A DNA stretch of 64,000 nucleotides from an uncultured Bacteroidota bacterium (GCA_903891085.1 CAITDJ010000008.1:1-64000); one strand, 5' to 3'; positions 35,972-44,731 are shown, numbered from the stretch's first letter. A program made the numbers and translations. Notes: generated from the sequence alone by a model not told the origin.

Positions 35972-36301
35972 ATGAAAGTTCCCTATTCAGACGATCAAAA
36001 CAGGTTAGCCCGCTTTGCGAAAGCACTTGGTCATCCGGCACGCATCAAAATACTCGAAATACTATCAAACCGGGGCTGTTGCTACAGCGGTAATATTGCC
36101 GATGAATTTCCCATCGCCCTTTCCACGCTGTCGCAACATTTAAAAGAATTGAAAACTGCCGGATTGATTCAGGGTGAAATAAATCCGCCTTATATCAAAT
36201 ATTGCATCCATAAAGAAAACTGGAATATAGCCAAAAACCTGATTGACAATTTTTTAGCTGAAAAGAAAGATAAGTATTCACCGTGTGATGCAACTTCATA
36301 A
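35972..36301 (+). CDS. arsR: ArsR family metalloregulator (of the arsP-arsEFG operon)
   Basis: 109 aa from the ATG at 35972; the frame opens at a TTG seven codons earlier. Winged helix with ALGHPARIKILEIL and recognition helix STLSQHLKELKTAGLI. Thiols: C36-C37 (RGCCYSG), C78 (IKYCIH) and C105 (SPCD). C37, C78 and C105 align exactly with C39, C80 and C107 of the second ArsR at 62478. It probably represses the downstream operon until arsenite or an organoarsenical(III) binds. Confidence 0.92.
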   Translation: MKVPYSDDQNRLARFAKALGHPARIKILEILSNRGCCYSGNIADEFPIALSTLSQHLKELKTAGLIQGEINPPYIKYCIHKENWNIAKNLIDNFLAEKKDKYSPCDATS

Positions 36302-36323
36302 TCAATCAGTAAGCACAGATGAC

Positions 36324-37328
36324 ATGAGAAAATATTTACCCATACTTCTGTTACCAATTTGGCTTCTACTGTATTTTAACCTGAAATGGTTAACCGATTC
36401 GCTTGTGTATGGTGTTTTCAATATGCCTGAGGGGACACATCTCACCGACACCCTATGGTTTTTTATTTTTGAAGTGCCCAAAGTGCTGCTGCTGCTCACA
36501 TTGATCATTTTTATTGTGGGAATTATCCGCACATGGTTTTCACCCGAACGCACACGTAAAACCCTTGAAGGAAAATCGCTTTTTACGGGGAATGTGATGG
36601 CTTCGTTGCTTGGAATTGTCACCCCTTTCTGCTCGTGCTCAGCCATTCCGTTGTTTCTCGGATTTATCGAATCGGGAATTCCCTTGGGTGTTACTTTTTC
36701 GTTTCTCATTGCAGCGCCCATGATCAACGAGGTGGCCATTATATTGCTTTTTGGGTTGTTTGGATGGAAAACCGCACTCATTTATGTTGTAACAGGATTG
36801 TTTATTGCCATTACTGCCGGGTGGATTATTGGCAGACTACACCTCGAAAAATGGGTGGAAGATTGGGTTTATACACTGAAAGCCGGCCAACAGCCTGAAG
36901 AAGAAAAACTGACATTTCAGGACAGGACAAAGCGCGGTTTTGAAGCGGTAAAAGAAATCGTTGGTAAAGTATGGATCTATGTGGTGATTGGTATTGCCGT
37001 TGGTGCAGGCGTGCATGGCTATGTTCCCCAGGATTTTATGGCTTCGTTTATGGGAAAATCGGCATGGTATTCGGTACCGCTTTCGGTGTTGATTGGTATT
37101 CCGTTGTATTCCAATGCAGCAGGAATTATTCCAATTGTATCAACCCTGATCGAAAAAGGTGCAGCCTTGGGGACAGCTCTGGCTTTCATGATGGCGGTTA
37201 TCGGGCTTTCGTTACCCGAAATGATTATTCTTCGTAAAGTGCTCAAACTACCGTTGATTTTTACGTTTATTGGCGTTGTTGGAACCGGCATTCTGATTGT
37301 TGGGTACTTATTCAATTTTATCTTTTAG
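36324..37328 (+). CDS. arsP: ArsP-like organoarsenical permease (SO_0444/YraQ-type permease)
   Basis: 334 aa from the ATG at 36324 (MRKYLPILLLPIWLLLYF); an alternative ATG at 36288 would overlap arsR. About eight to ten TM helices in two repeats, with the diagnostic TPFCSCSAIPLFLGF (C103, C105) in the first and IPLYSNAAGIIPIVSTLIEKG in the second. Permeases with the conserved Cys pair export trivalent organoarsenicals (ArsP). Location between arsR and arsE-F-G supports that substrate. Confidence 0.85.
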   Translation: MRKYLPILLLPIWLLLYFNLKWLTDSLVYGVFNMPEGTHLTDTLWFFIFEVPKVLLLLTLIIFIVGIIRTWFSPERTRKTLEGKSLFTGNVMASLLGIVTPFCSCSAIPLFLGFIESGIPLGVTFSFLIAAPMINEVAIILLFGLFGWKTALIYVVTGLFIAITAGWIIGRLHLEKWVEDWVYTLKAGQQPEEEKLTFQDRTKRGFEAVKEIVGKVWIYVVIGIAVGAGVHGYVPQDFMASFMGKSAWYSVPLSVLIGIPLYSNAAGIIPIVSTLIEKGAALGTALAFMMAVIGLSLPEMIILRKVLKLPLIFTFIGVVGTGILIVGYLFNFIF

Positions 37329-37388
37329 AATGTGAGAATTTGAAAAACTCAAAGTTGAAATATATTTATTAACTAACAATGTAAACAA

Positions 37389-37625
37389 ATGATAATTAAA
37401 ATCTTAGGGACAGGTTGCGCCAACTGCAAGAACCTGGAAAAAGCTGCGAATTTGGCTGTAGCTGAACTTAAAATGGATGCCATGGTCATAAAGGAAGAGG
37501 ACATCACAAAAATAATGTCGTACGGTATCATGCGCACACCAGCCATGGTTGTTGATGAAAAAGTACTCTTCTATGGCAGGGTCCCATCAGTAGCCGAAAT
37601 AAAACTTATGTTGGCAAAATCATAA
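37389..37625 (+). CDS. arsE: Thioredoxin-fold small protein, ArsE-like (TM0996/MTH895 family)
   Basis: 78 aa. Redox pair C10-C13 in GTGCANCKNLEKAA at the start of a thioredoxin/glutaredoxin-like fold, with the cis-proline segment MRTPAMVVDEKV. In arsEFG loci ArsE together with ArsF is reported to reduce nitro groups of aromatic arsenicals. The gene is 18 bases ahead of arsF. Confidence 0.85.
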   Translation: MIIKILGTGCANCKNLEKAANLAVAELKMDAMVIKEEDITKIMSYGIMRTPAMVVDEKVLFYGRVPSVAEIKLMLAKS

Positions 37626-37643
37626 ACTTAATACCTCAAAATC

Positions 37644-38042
37644 ATGAAAAAGAACGGAATCATAATCCTGTTAATGTTGATTACAATGACAGTTGTTGCT
37701 CAAAACACAACAAAACTTAAGGTGATTTATTTCCATTCGGAACGACGTTGTCCGACCTGCATTTCGATTGAAGAAAACACAAAGAAAACACTGGATACTT
37801 ATTTCCAGATGCAAATGGAAGATGGCACAATCACTTTTCAGGTTTATAATGTTGATGACGAAAAAAACATACAATTGGTCGAAAAATACGAAGCAGACGG
37901 TTCTTCCTTATTTCTCATGCAGCTAAATGGGGAAAAAGAAAACACGACCAATTTTACCAATTTCGCATTCAGCTATTCTCGTTACGAAGCTGAGAAATTT
38001 ATTGAAGGATTGAAAACGGAGATTGAGAAGAATTTGAAGTAA
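37644..38042 (+). CDS. arsF: ArsF-like nitroreductase subunit, periplasmic thioredoxin-like protein
   Basis: 132 aa. Signal peptide (MKKNGIIILLMLITMTVVAQ) and a thioredoxin-like domain with CPTC (C36, C39) in VIYFHSERRCPTCISIEE, the motif of the family named nitrophenyl compound nitroreductase subunit ArsF. Placed with ArsE and ArsG it should act on nitroaromatic arsenicals such as roxarsone or nitarsone. The operon is interrupted directly after this gene by the S23 unit. Confidence 0.85.
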   Translation: MKKNGIIILLMLITMTVVAQNTTKLKVIYFHSERRCPTCISIEENTKKTLDTYFQMQMEDGTITFQVYNVDDEKNIQLVEKYEADGSSLFLMQLNGEKENTTNFTNFAFSYSRYEAEKFIEGLKTEIEKNLK

Positions 38043-38047
38043 TTTGG

Positions 38048-38491
38048 GAATTTGAGGATGTGGAGATGTGAAAATATGAATTCAAATTATACAGCACATG
38101 AAAAAGGAACCGGAAAATTTAGTTGTCAAACTTTCTCTTGAATTTGCTTTGGAAATTATCAAGTATTCTGAAAAGTTGGAAGAACTAAGAAAGTTTGTTG
38201 TTTCCAATCAATTAATGAAATCAGGAACTTCGATCGGGGCAAATGTCAGAGAAGCTCAAAACGCTGAAAGCAAGGCAGATTTCATTCATAAGATGAAAAT
38301 CGCAGCAAAAGAAGCGGATGAAACAGATTATTGGTTAACACTTTGTGAACTGTCTCCCGGATATCCAAATCCAATTGAAATGAAAAAAAAGCTTGAATCC
38401 CTTTTGAACATCATTTCTAAAATCATAATAACATCAAATCAATAGATTTCATCCTCAAATTCACAAATCTTCACATCCTCAAATTCACAAA
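38048..38491. repeat. Inverted repeats bounding the S23 gene inside the ars operon
   Basis: GAATTTGAGGATGTG at 38048-38062 is the perfect complement of CACATCCTCAAATTC at 38472-38486. The right end also carries two direct copies of a 24-base unit (38451-38474 and 38475-38491, the second partial) that contain this sequence. The right repeat ends right at the arsG start codon. Confidence 0.75.
38098..38445 (+). CDS. Four-helix-bundle protein, S23/IVP family
   Basis: 115 aa. Family pattern visible: FALEIIKYSEKL, RKFVVSNQLMKSGTSIGANVREAQNAESKADFIHKMKIAAKEADETDYWL. The family was first found in intervening sequences of 23S rRNA and now appears as single genes in many Bacteroidota genomes; function is unknown, and the basic bundle is thought to bind RNA or DNA. 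Here it splits arsF from arsG and sits between inverted repeats, so it looks like an insertion, not part of arsenical resistance. Confidence 0.92.
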   Translation: MKKEPENLVVKLSLEFALEIIKYSEKLEELRKFVVSNQLMKSGTSIGANVREAQNAESKADFIHKMKIAAKEADETDYWLTLCELSPGYPNPIEMKKKLESLLNIISKIIITSNQ

Positions 38492-39190
38492 ATGAATTTC
38501 CTCCAAAACCTCATCGATAGCAGCAATATTCCAATGCTCACGGCATTTCTGCTGGGTTTGATGACAGCCATCAGCCCCTGTCCGCTGGCGACCAATATAA
38601 CAGCACTTGCCTATATAAGCAAAGATGTTGAAAACCGACATAAGGTATTTCGCAATGGTCTTTTTTACACCCTTGGTAGGGCAATCAGCTACACACTTAT
38701 TGGCCTGATCATATATTTTGGAGCAAGCAAGTTCCATGTAAGCCGCGCCATACAAGGCAATGGTGAACGATGGTTAGGTCCGTTACTTATTGTGATAGGT
38801 TTATTGATGCTGGATATAATCAAACTTAACACATCAAATGGTAATATTCTGCAAAAGTTAGCCGACATGGTGAAAGTTGGAAATACATGGGGCGCATTGT
38901 TGCTGGGAATGATATTTGCGTTGGCTTTTTGTCCGTATAGTGGTGTATTGTATTTTGGCATGCTCATACCTATGGTTATGGCAAATACTTCCGGACTATT
39001 ACTTTTGCCTGTTTTTGCTGTTTCCACCGGACTGCCTGTGGTTATACTGGCTTATTTGCTTGCCTTCAGTATAGGTAGTATGGGTCGGTTTTATATCAAT
39101 ATGAAGATTTTCGAGGTGTGGTTTCGTAGGATTGTTGCTGTCATTTTTATTCTCACCGGCATCTATTTTGTTTCGTTGTTTTATTTCTGA
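38492..39190 (+). CDS. arsG: ArsG-like efflux permease (CcdA/DsbD-like fold)
   Basis: 232 aa with about six TM helices. Conserved Cys in TAISPCPLATN (C30) and in ALAFCPYSGVLYFG (near 150), the two cysteines of the CcdA-like fold; the family is annotated as aromatic aminobenzylarsenical efflux permease ArsG. It would export the reduced aromatic amino-arsenicals formed by ArsE/ArsF. Its start codon is at the edge of the S23 unit, so its upstream context has been replaced. Confidence 0.85.
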   Translation: MNFLQNLIDSSNIPMLTAFLLGLMTAISPCPLATNITALAYISKDVENRHKVFRNGLFYTLGRAISYTLIGLIIYFGASKFHVSRAIQGNGERWLGPLLIVIGLLMLDIIKLNTSNGNILQKLADMVKVGNTWGALLLGMIFALAFCPYSGVLYFGMLIPMVMANTSGLLLLPVFAVSTGLPVVILAYLLAFSIGSMGRFYINMKIFEVWFRRIVAVIFILTGIYFVSLFYF

Positions 39191-39229
39191 TTCCTTTCTA
39201 TCGCTACACACCATAGTATTCAAAACCAA

Positions 39230-39598
39230 ATGATCTTAACAAAAGAGCCTGTATTTCAGGAATTTCACATAGAGGGGGTGCAGCATATTACGCCTGCAAA
39301 CGCCTTGAAGGCATTGCATAATGAAGAAGCTATAATGATTGATGTTCGTGAAGAACCTGAATGCTCACTTGAATCAATCACTTCGCCCGGTGTATTGTAT
39401 TATCCCATGTCGGGAATAGTAGCACAGTTATCAAATATACCGCGCGAAAAACCAATTATTATTATGTGTAATGCGGGGGTGAGAAGCACAAGGGTGGTGA
39501 ATTTTTTTAACCACAATGGATTTATCAATGCTGTTAATTTGGATGGTGGAATCATTGCCTGGAAAGGGCTTGGGCTTCCCACACAGCATGGATTGTAA
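39230..39598 (+). CDS. Rhodanese-like domain protein
   Basis: 122 aa, a single rhodanese domain. Features: IMIDVREEPEC and the active-site loop MCNAGVRST with catalytic C80, typical of small single-domain sulfurtransferases (GlpE/PspE-like). No signal peptide. It lies 39 bases after arsG on the same strand and likely belongs to the transcript. Such proteins often accompany metalloid-resistance operons as thiol or persulfide suppliers, though the role here is inference. Confidence 0.9.
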   Translation: MILTKEPVFQEFHIEGVQHITPANALKALHNEEAIMIDVREEPECSLESITSPGVLYYPMSGIVAQLSNIPREKPIIIMCNAGVRSTRVVNFFNHNGFINAVNLDGGIIAWKGLGLPTQHGL

Positions 39599-39814
39599 TT
39601 TTTCACCTTGGCTTCGGAGTGCTAATAACTAACAGTGTGCATAAAATTTCCTTACCGCAAAGTTTCTACACCCACCACAAAGGCTGTTTCCAAATAGTTG
39701 ATCCACAAAGCGATAACTGTTAAATGGTAAATAATTCAGACTAAAAGCTGGGGCAACGTTCAGTAACACAAAAGTTGACCAGTTTAAAAAAATACACCTT
39801 GTTATTGGGGTTCA

Positions 39815-39844
39815 TTTAGACCTGATGGATAATATTTATCTTTG
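39815..39844 (+). promoter_or_regulatory. Promoter of the DUF6660-czcA operon (TTTA-N18-TATCTTTG)
   Basis: TATCTTTG at 39837-39844 is a full -7 match; TTTA at 39815-39818 lies 18 bases upstream. The ATG follows only 10 bases later, so the transcript would have almost no leader. The rest of 39599-39814 holds no gene. Confidence 0.5.
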
Positions 39845-39854
39845 ACGCTGATTT

Positions 39855-40166
39855 ATGAAACTATTAGTCGCCATATTATCTGTCTACATTTTGGCACTCA
39901 CTGCAATTCCATGCATTGATTTTGAAAAGAGAGATGCTTTGGATAACATTGAACATACACAAAACACGACCGAAAACCACCATCACGAGTCAGATAATTG
40001 CTCGCCTTTTTGCACTTGTCAATGCTGCACATCCCCTATTGTTTTTATTGAATATGGTGTTCATTTTCAATGTTTTTCATTTACTCAGAAACAATTTTCA
40101 AGCTATACATCAGATAAGGTATCTTCCATTTCTTCGGCAATCTGGCAACCGCCTAAAATAAGCTAA
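39855..40166 (+). CDS. DUF6660 family secreted Cys/His-rich protein
   Basis: 103 aa. Signal peptide MKLLVAILSVYILALTAIPC, then a His/Cys-rich metal-binding stretch, NHHHESDNCSPFCTCQCC, and a conserved C-terminal IWQPPKIS. This family typically stands directly before CusA/CzcA-type efflux genes in Bacteroidota. Probably a periplasmic metal-binding accessory of the pump. Confidence 0.85.
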   Translation: MKLLVAILSVYILALTAIPCIDFEKRDALDNIEHTQNTTENHHHESDNCSPFCTCQCCTSPIVFIEYGVHFQCFSFTQKQFSSYTSDKVSSISSAIWQPPKIS

Positions 40167-40284
40167 TCCCATTTTTCTCCGTTTACTTCTTCATGAATTT
40201 CATTACTGAGATTGTTAACGAATGTCATGTAATATGCAGCTAACAAATAATTTATGAAATTTTTATAAGTAACTGGCAATTTTC

Positions 40285-40302
40285 ATCCCGCACGTGCGGG
40301 AT
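40285..40302. repeat. Perfect palindrome upstream of the efflux fusion gene
   Basis: ATCCCGCAC followed by GTGCGGGAT without spacer, ending 25 bases before the ATG at 40328. It may be a dispersed GC-rich REP-like sequence, as the flanks are AT-rich, or an operator or mRNA hairpin in the leader of the pump gene. Confidence 0.65.
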
Positions 40303-40327
40303 CTCATTTTCAAAATTCAAATTCCTT

Positions 40328-43300
40328 ATGATTGAACATATCATTCACTTTTCGATAAAAAATAAATTTATTGTTGGTTTGTTTGTGGTTGCATTGATTG
40401 GCTGGGGAACCTATTCCCTCACTCGTTTACCGATTGATGCCATTCCCGATATTACCAACAATCAGGTGCAGATTATTTCACTGGCTCCGTCACTGGCTGT
40501 TCAGGAAGTCGAGAGTTTCATCACTGCACCCATTGAAGTTTCCGTTGCCAATATTCCCGATGTGATTGAGCTTCGCTCCATTTCGCGCCTGGGTTTATCA
40601 GTTATCACAGTTGTTTTTAAAGATGAAGTAGACATCTACTGGGCACGACAACAATTAGGCGAGCGGATCAGAGAAGCCGAAGAGGCCATCCCTGCCGGAC
40701 TTGCCAGTATCGAACTTGCCCCAATCTCTTCCGGATTGGGTGAGATCTACCAATACAGGCTGGCCGTTGAAAAAGGGCTCGAGAAAAAATTCAATCCTAT
40801 GGAACTCCGTACCATTCAGGATTGGATCGTTCGGCGTGAAATGCTGGGCACTCCGGGTGTGGCTGATATCAATAGCTATGGAGGTTATGTCAAACAATAC
40901 GAGATTGCCATCAACCCTGAAAGACTCAGGGGATTGGGACTTACGCTGAACGATATTTTTCAGGCTCTCGAAAAAAACAATGAAAATACAGGTAGCGCTT
41001 ATATCGATAAAAAGCCTACGGCATATTTCATCCGCGGAATCGGGCTGGTAAAATCCATCGAGGATATTGAAAAAATAGTCGTAAAATCGAATCTTTCCGG
41101 CATCCCGGTATTGGTCAGGGATTTGGCTACTGTGCAATACGGCAGTGCCACGCGCTATGGTTCATTGGTGATCGATACAACAGAGGCCGTTGGTGGTGTT
41201 GTGATGATGCTCAAAGGTGCCAACGCGCATGAAGTGATTGAAAATGTGGAAACACGCATTCAATCCATTCAGAAATCCTTACCTAAAGGTGTTAGCATCG
41301 AAGCCTTCCTGAATCGTTCTGATTTGGTTGGCCGGGCGATCAGAACCGTTTCGACAAACCTGATTGAAGGAGCATTAATCGTTATTTTTATTCTTGTCCT
41401 GCTGTTGGGTAATTTTCGCGCCGGTCTGGTTGTGGCTTCGGTCATTCCGCTTTCGATGCTTTTCGCCATTTCGTGTATGAACCTCTTCGGCGTTTCGGGC
41501 AACCTGATGAGTCTCGGGGCGATTGACTTCGGACTGATTGTGGATGGAGCGGTCATTATTGTCGAAAGTGTTGTACACAGGATCAACAAAAGCAAGCAAC
41601 ACCATCAGGGAGTTGCCAGACTTACACAGGAACAAATGGACGAAAACGTATTCGAATCAGCCAAACGCATGATGAGTTCAGCCACTTTCGGCCAGGTCAT
41701 CATCCTGATCGTTTACCTGCCTATCATGGCTTTGATTGGAATTGAAGGAAAAATGTTCCGGCCGATGGCACAGGTTGTCACTTTTGCCTTGCTCGGAGCA
41801 GCCATTCTTTCGCTTACCTATGTTCCGATGGCATCAGCCTTGTTTTTAAGCAAAAAGACCGAACACAAACGCAACTTTTCCGACAGACTGATGGACGGGT
41901 TTCATAAAGTTTTCAATCCCCTTATTGCGTTTGCGATCAGACAGAAACTGCTTGTTTCGGTGTTGGCAATTACCCTTTTTGTAGTGAGTATGTTTATGTT
42001 TACCCGCCTGGGTGGTGAGTTTATACCTCAACTTGAGGAAGGCGATCTTGCAGCAGGAATTATTACGTTGCAAGGTGGTTCGCTGACGAATACGATCGAT
42101 ATGGTGCAGAAAGCCAACAGGATTTTGCTCGAAAATTTCCCCGAAATCAAACATACCGTTTGTAAAATTGGTGCCGGAGAAATTCCGACCGATCCCACTC
42201 CTATGGAAACCGGCGATTATATCATCACACTGAAAGATAAAAGTGAATGGACCAGTGCTAAAACCCGCGAAGAACTGGTTGCACTGATGCAGGAAAAACT
42301 GGTGGTGCTGGCTGGTGTGAAACTCGAGTTTCAACAGCCTATTCAGATGCGCTTTAATGAGTTATTATCAGGTTCGAAACAGGATATTGCTGTGAAAATT
42401 TTCGGTGACGACCTGAATACCTTATCAGAGAAAGCCACTGATGTGGAAAATATCATTCAACAGATCGAAGGCGTGGAAGATATCAATGTGGAAAAAGTAA
42501 CCGGGCTGGCACAGGTGCAGGTTGAATATAACCGTGACCGGTTGGCACAATACGGACTTTTTATTGAAGATGTAAACCGCACCCTGCGCGCCGCTTTCGC
42601 CGGAAGTCAGGCGGGAGTTGTGTACGATGGAGAAAAACGTTTTGGTCTGGTGGTGCGTTTGGATAAAGATTATCGCAAAAACCTCGATGACGTGAAAAGC
42701 CTTACTGTTGCTCTTCCCAATGGTGGCCAGATTCCTTTTGACCAGATCGCCAATATTGAAATAAAGTCAGGTCCGGCGCAGGTTTCACGCGAAAACACCA
42801 AACGCCGTATCACCATCGGTTTCAATGTTCGCAACCGCGATGTACAAAGTGTGATCAATGAAATCACGAAGAAAATTGATCAGAAAGTGACACTTCCGTC
42901 AGGCTATTATGTTTCTTACGGCGGTCAGTTTCAAAACCTGATTGCCGCCCGAAACAGATTGGCTTTTGCTGTGCCTGTGGCCCTGCTATTCATTTTTGTA
43001 TTGTTGTTTTTTACTTTCCATTCGGTGAAGCAAAGCCTGCTGATCTTCACGGCCGTTCCAATGTCGGCCATTGGTGGCGTATTTGCGCTCTGGTTACGCG
43101 ATATGAATTTCTCTATTTCGGCGGGTGTGGGTTTCATTGCCTTGTTTGGCGTGGCAGTTCTCAATGGAATCGTGCTCATTGCCGAGTTTAATCGTCTCGA
43201 AAAAGAGGGAATTTCTGATATTACCCAGCGTGTTTTGAAAGGCCTCCATAAGCGATTACGTCCGGTAATCATGACAGCGGCGGTGGCTTCGCTTGGCTTT

Positions 43301-44719
43301 TTACCCATGGCCTTGTCGACCTCAGCCGGGGCCGAAGTTCAAAAACCTCTGGCAACCGTAGTGATCGGGGGATTGATCTCTGCAACTTTCCTTACATTGG
43401 TTATTCTGCCTGTTTTCTATATTATCTTTTCTTCACGTAAATTCCGGTTTCCAATGAAGAGCAAATTCGTCAAATCACTGTCGTTGTTAATATTCCTAAT
43501 TTTAGGTTCCTCCATTTTTCACGAAGCAGATGCACAAAAACCGAAAAAAATCACGCTGCATGAGGCAATTCAGTTCGCAATTGACAGCAATCTGGCAGTT
43601 CGTGCATCGGCAACTTCTGTTGAGATGCAGAAAGCCTTGAAGGGGACTTCCTGGGATATTCCCAAAACAGCAATTGACGGCGAATATGGGCAATTCAATT
43701 CCTATACGCGTGACAACAGTTTCACAGTTTCGCAGTCATTCGCTTTCCCGACGGTGTATATCAACCAGAATAACCTGGCCAAAGCCGGAATTGCAAGCAG
43801 CGAGTGGCAGATGAAATCATCACAACTCGAAATTGCCACGCAGGTGAAACAAGTGTATTGGCAACTGGCTTATCTGCGTTCTAAAAAGGTTTTGTTTATG
43901 GATCAGGACAGTTTGTATGCAGGCTTTCTTCGGGCGGCCGAACTCCGCGCAAAGACAGGAGAAACAAACAGGCTTGAAATGATTTCGGCCCGTTCACAAA
44001 GTATGGAAATCAAAAATCAGTTGAATGAAGTGACAGCCGATTTACAGATCTATACGCAAAAACTACAATCTCTTTTAAATACTGAAAAGGCACTTTATCC
44101 AGTCGACACTATTTTGCAACGTATTGATTATCTTCCTATTGACGATGGCTCAGCCTTGACAGAAAATCCGTCAGCCGGATATATGCTGCAACAGGTCAAA
44201 ATCTCTTCTCTTGAAAAAAATCTGGAACTAAGCCGAATGATGCCCGATTTCAGCATCGGATATTTCAGCCAGACCATGCAGGGAACACAGGAAGTGAACG
44301 GTATTCCCCGCAATTTTGGCGCAGGCGACCGTCTTACAGGTTTTCAGGCGGGCATTGCAATTCCGTTGTGGTTTGTTCCGTACACTTCCAAAACAAAGGC
44401 GGCACGGTTGAAGGAAGAGGTTGCACAGACCAACGCTGCTTATTACGAAAAACAACTTTCGGGAAATTACCGTTCCTTACTTGGTGAATACACCAAATAC
44501 CGAAACAGCATTGAATATTACGAAAAACAGGCCATCCCCGAAGCTGAAATCATTATCGGACAGGCAACTCTTAGCTATAAATCGGGTGCTATGGATTATC
44601 TCGATTATATCCTTAATCTTGGCCATGCACTGGATATAAAACAAAACTATCTCGACGCATTGAATAATTACAATCAGACAATTATTTCCATTGAATTTAT
44701 CACTGGTAAAACCTTCTAA
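40328..44719 (+). CDS. Heavy-metal RND efflux pump fused to a TolC-like outer-membrane protein (CzcA-TolC)
   Basis: 1463 aa. Residues 1-1040 are a complete HME-RND pump (MIEHIIHFSIKNKFIVGLFV, RLPIDAIPDITNNQVQI). The helix-4 motif is DFGLIVDGAVIIVE with D400 and D406; this DFG-x3-DGA form is known from divalent-cation pumps (CzcA, CnrA), while Cu/Ag pumps carry AxG-x4-DAA. From Met1043 a signal-peptide-like stretch (MKSKFVKSLSLLIFLILGSS) leads to a TolC/OEP domain (about 1070-1460). Fusions of this kind are known in Bacteroidota. The adaptor gene follows after 12 bases. Confidence 0.93.
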   Translation: MIEHIIHFSIKNKFIVGLFVVALIGWGTYSLTRLPIDAIPDITNNQVQIISLAPSLAVQEVESFITAPIEVSVANIPDVIELRSISRLGLSVITVVFKDEVDIYWARQQLGERIREAEEAIPAGLASIELAPISSGLGEIYQYRLAVEKGLEKKFNPMELRTIQDWIVRREMLGTPGVADINSYGGYVKQYEIAINPERLRGLGLTLNDIFQALEKNNENTGSAYIDKKPTAYFIRGIGLVKSIEDIEKIVVKSNLSGIPVLVRDLATVQYGSATRYGSLVIDTTEAVGGVVMMLKGANAHEVIENVETRIQSIQKSLPKGVSIEAFLNRSDLVGRAIRTVSTNLIEGALIVIFILVLLLGNFRAGLVVASVIPLSMLFAISCMNLFGVSGNLMSLGAIDFGLIVDGAVIIVESVVHRINKSKQHHQGVARLTQEQMDENVFESAKRMMSSATFGQVIILIVYLPIMALIGIEGKMFRPMAQVVTFALLGAAILSLTYVPMASALFLSKKTEHKRNFSDRLMDGFHKVFNPLIAFAIRQKLLVSVLAITLFVVSMFMFTRLGGEFIPQLEEGDLAAGIITLQGGSLTNTIDMVQKANRILLENFPEIKHTVCKIGAGEIPTDPTPMETGDYIITLKDKSEWTSAKTREELVALMQEKLVVLAGVKLEFQQPIQMRFNELLSGSKQDIAVKIFGDDLNTLSEKATDVENIIQQIEGVEDINVEKVTGLAQVQVEYNRDRLAQYGLFIEDVNRTLRAAFAGSQAGVVYDGEKRFGLVVRLDKDYRKNLDDVKSLTVALPNGGQIPFDQIANIEIKSGPAQVSRENTKRRITIGFNVRNRDVQSVINEITKKIDQKVTLPSGYYVSYGGQFQNLIAARNRLAFAVPVALLFIFVLLFFTFHSVKQSLLIFTAVPMSAIGGVFALWLRDMNFSISAGVGFIALFGVAVLNGIVLIAEFNRLEKEGISDITQRVLKGLHKRLRPVIMTAAVASLGFLPMALSTSAGAEVQKPLATVVIGGLISATFLTLVILPVFYIIFSSRKFRFPMKSKFVKSLSLLIFLILGSSIFHEADAQKPKKITLHEAIQFAIDSNLAVRASATSVEMQKALKGTSWDIPKTAIDGEYGQFNSYTRDNSFTVSQSFAFPTVYINQNNLAKAGIASSEWQMKSSQLEIATQVKQVYWQLAYLRSKKVLFMDQDSLYAGFLRAAELRAKTGETNRLEMISARSQSMEIKNQLNEVTADLQIYTQKLQSLLNTEKALYPVDTILQRIDYLPIDDGSALTENPSAGYMLQQVKISSLEKNLELSRMMPDFSIGYFSQTMQGTQEVNGIPRNFGAGDRLTGFQAGIAIPLWFVPYTSKTKAARLKEEVAQTNAAYYEKQLSGNYRSLLGEYTKYRNSIEYYEKQAIPEAEIIIGQATLSYKSGAMDYLDYILNLGHALDIKQNYLDALNNYNQTIISIEFITGKTF

Positions 44720-44731
44720 ATCAATTAAATC

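Noticed and set aside
38098-38445. S23 protein as a functional part of the arsenical operon
   Set aside because: It has its own inverted repeats, an unrelated family and no thiol or transport features.
43440-43470. Assembly error joining two separate genes (pump and TolC)
   Set aside because: The frame is continuous with no stop or low-complexity run, and such fusions are known in Bacteroidota. It remains worth checking at read level.
40328-44719. Copper/silver pump CusA
   Set aside because: The helix-4 motif is DFGLIVDGA, the form of divalent-cation pumps; Cu/Ag pumps carry an AxG-x4-DAA motif.
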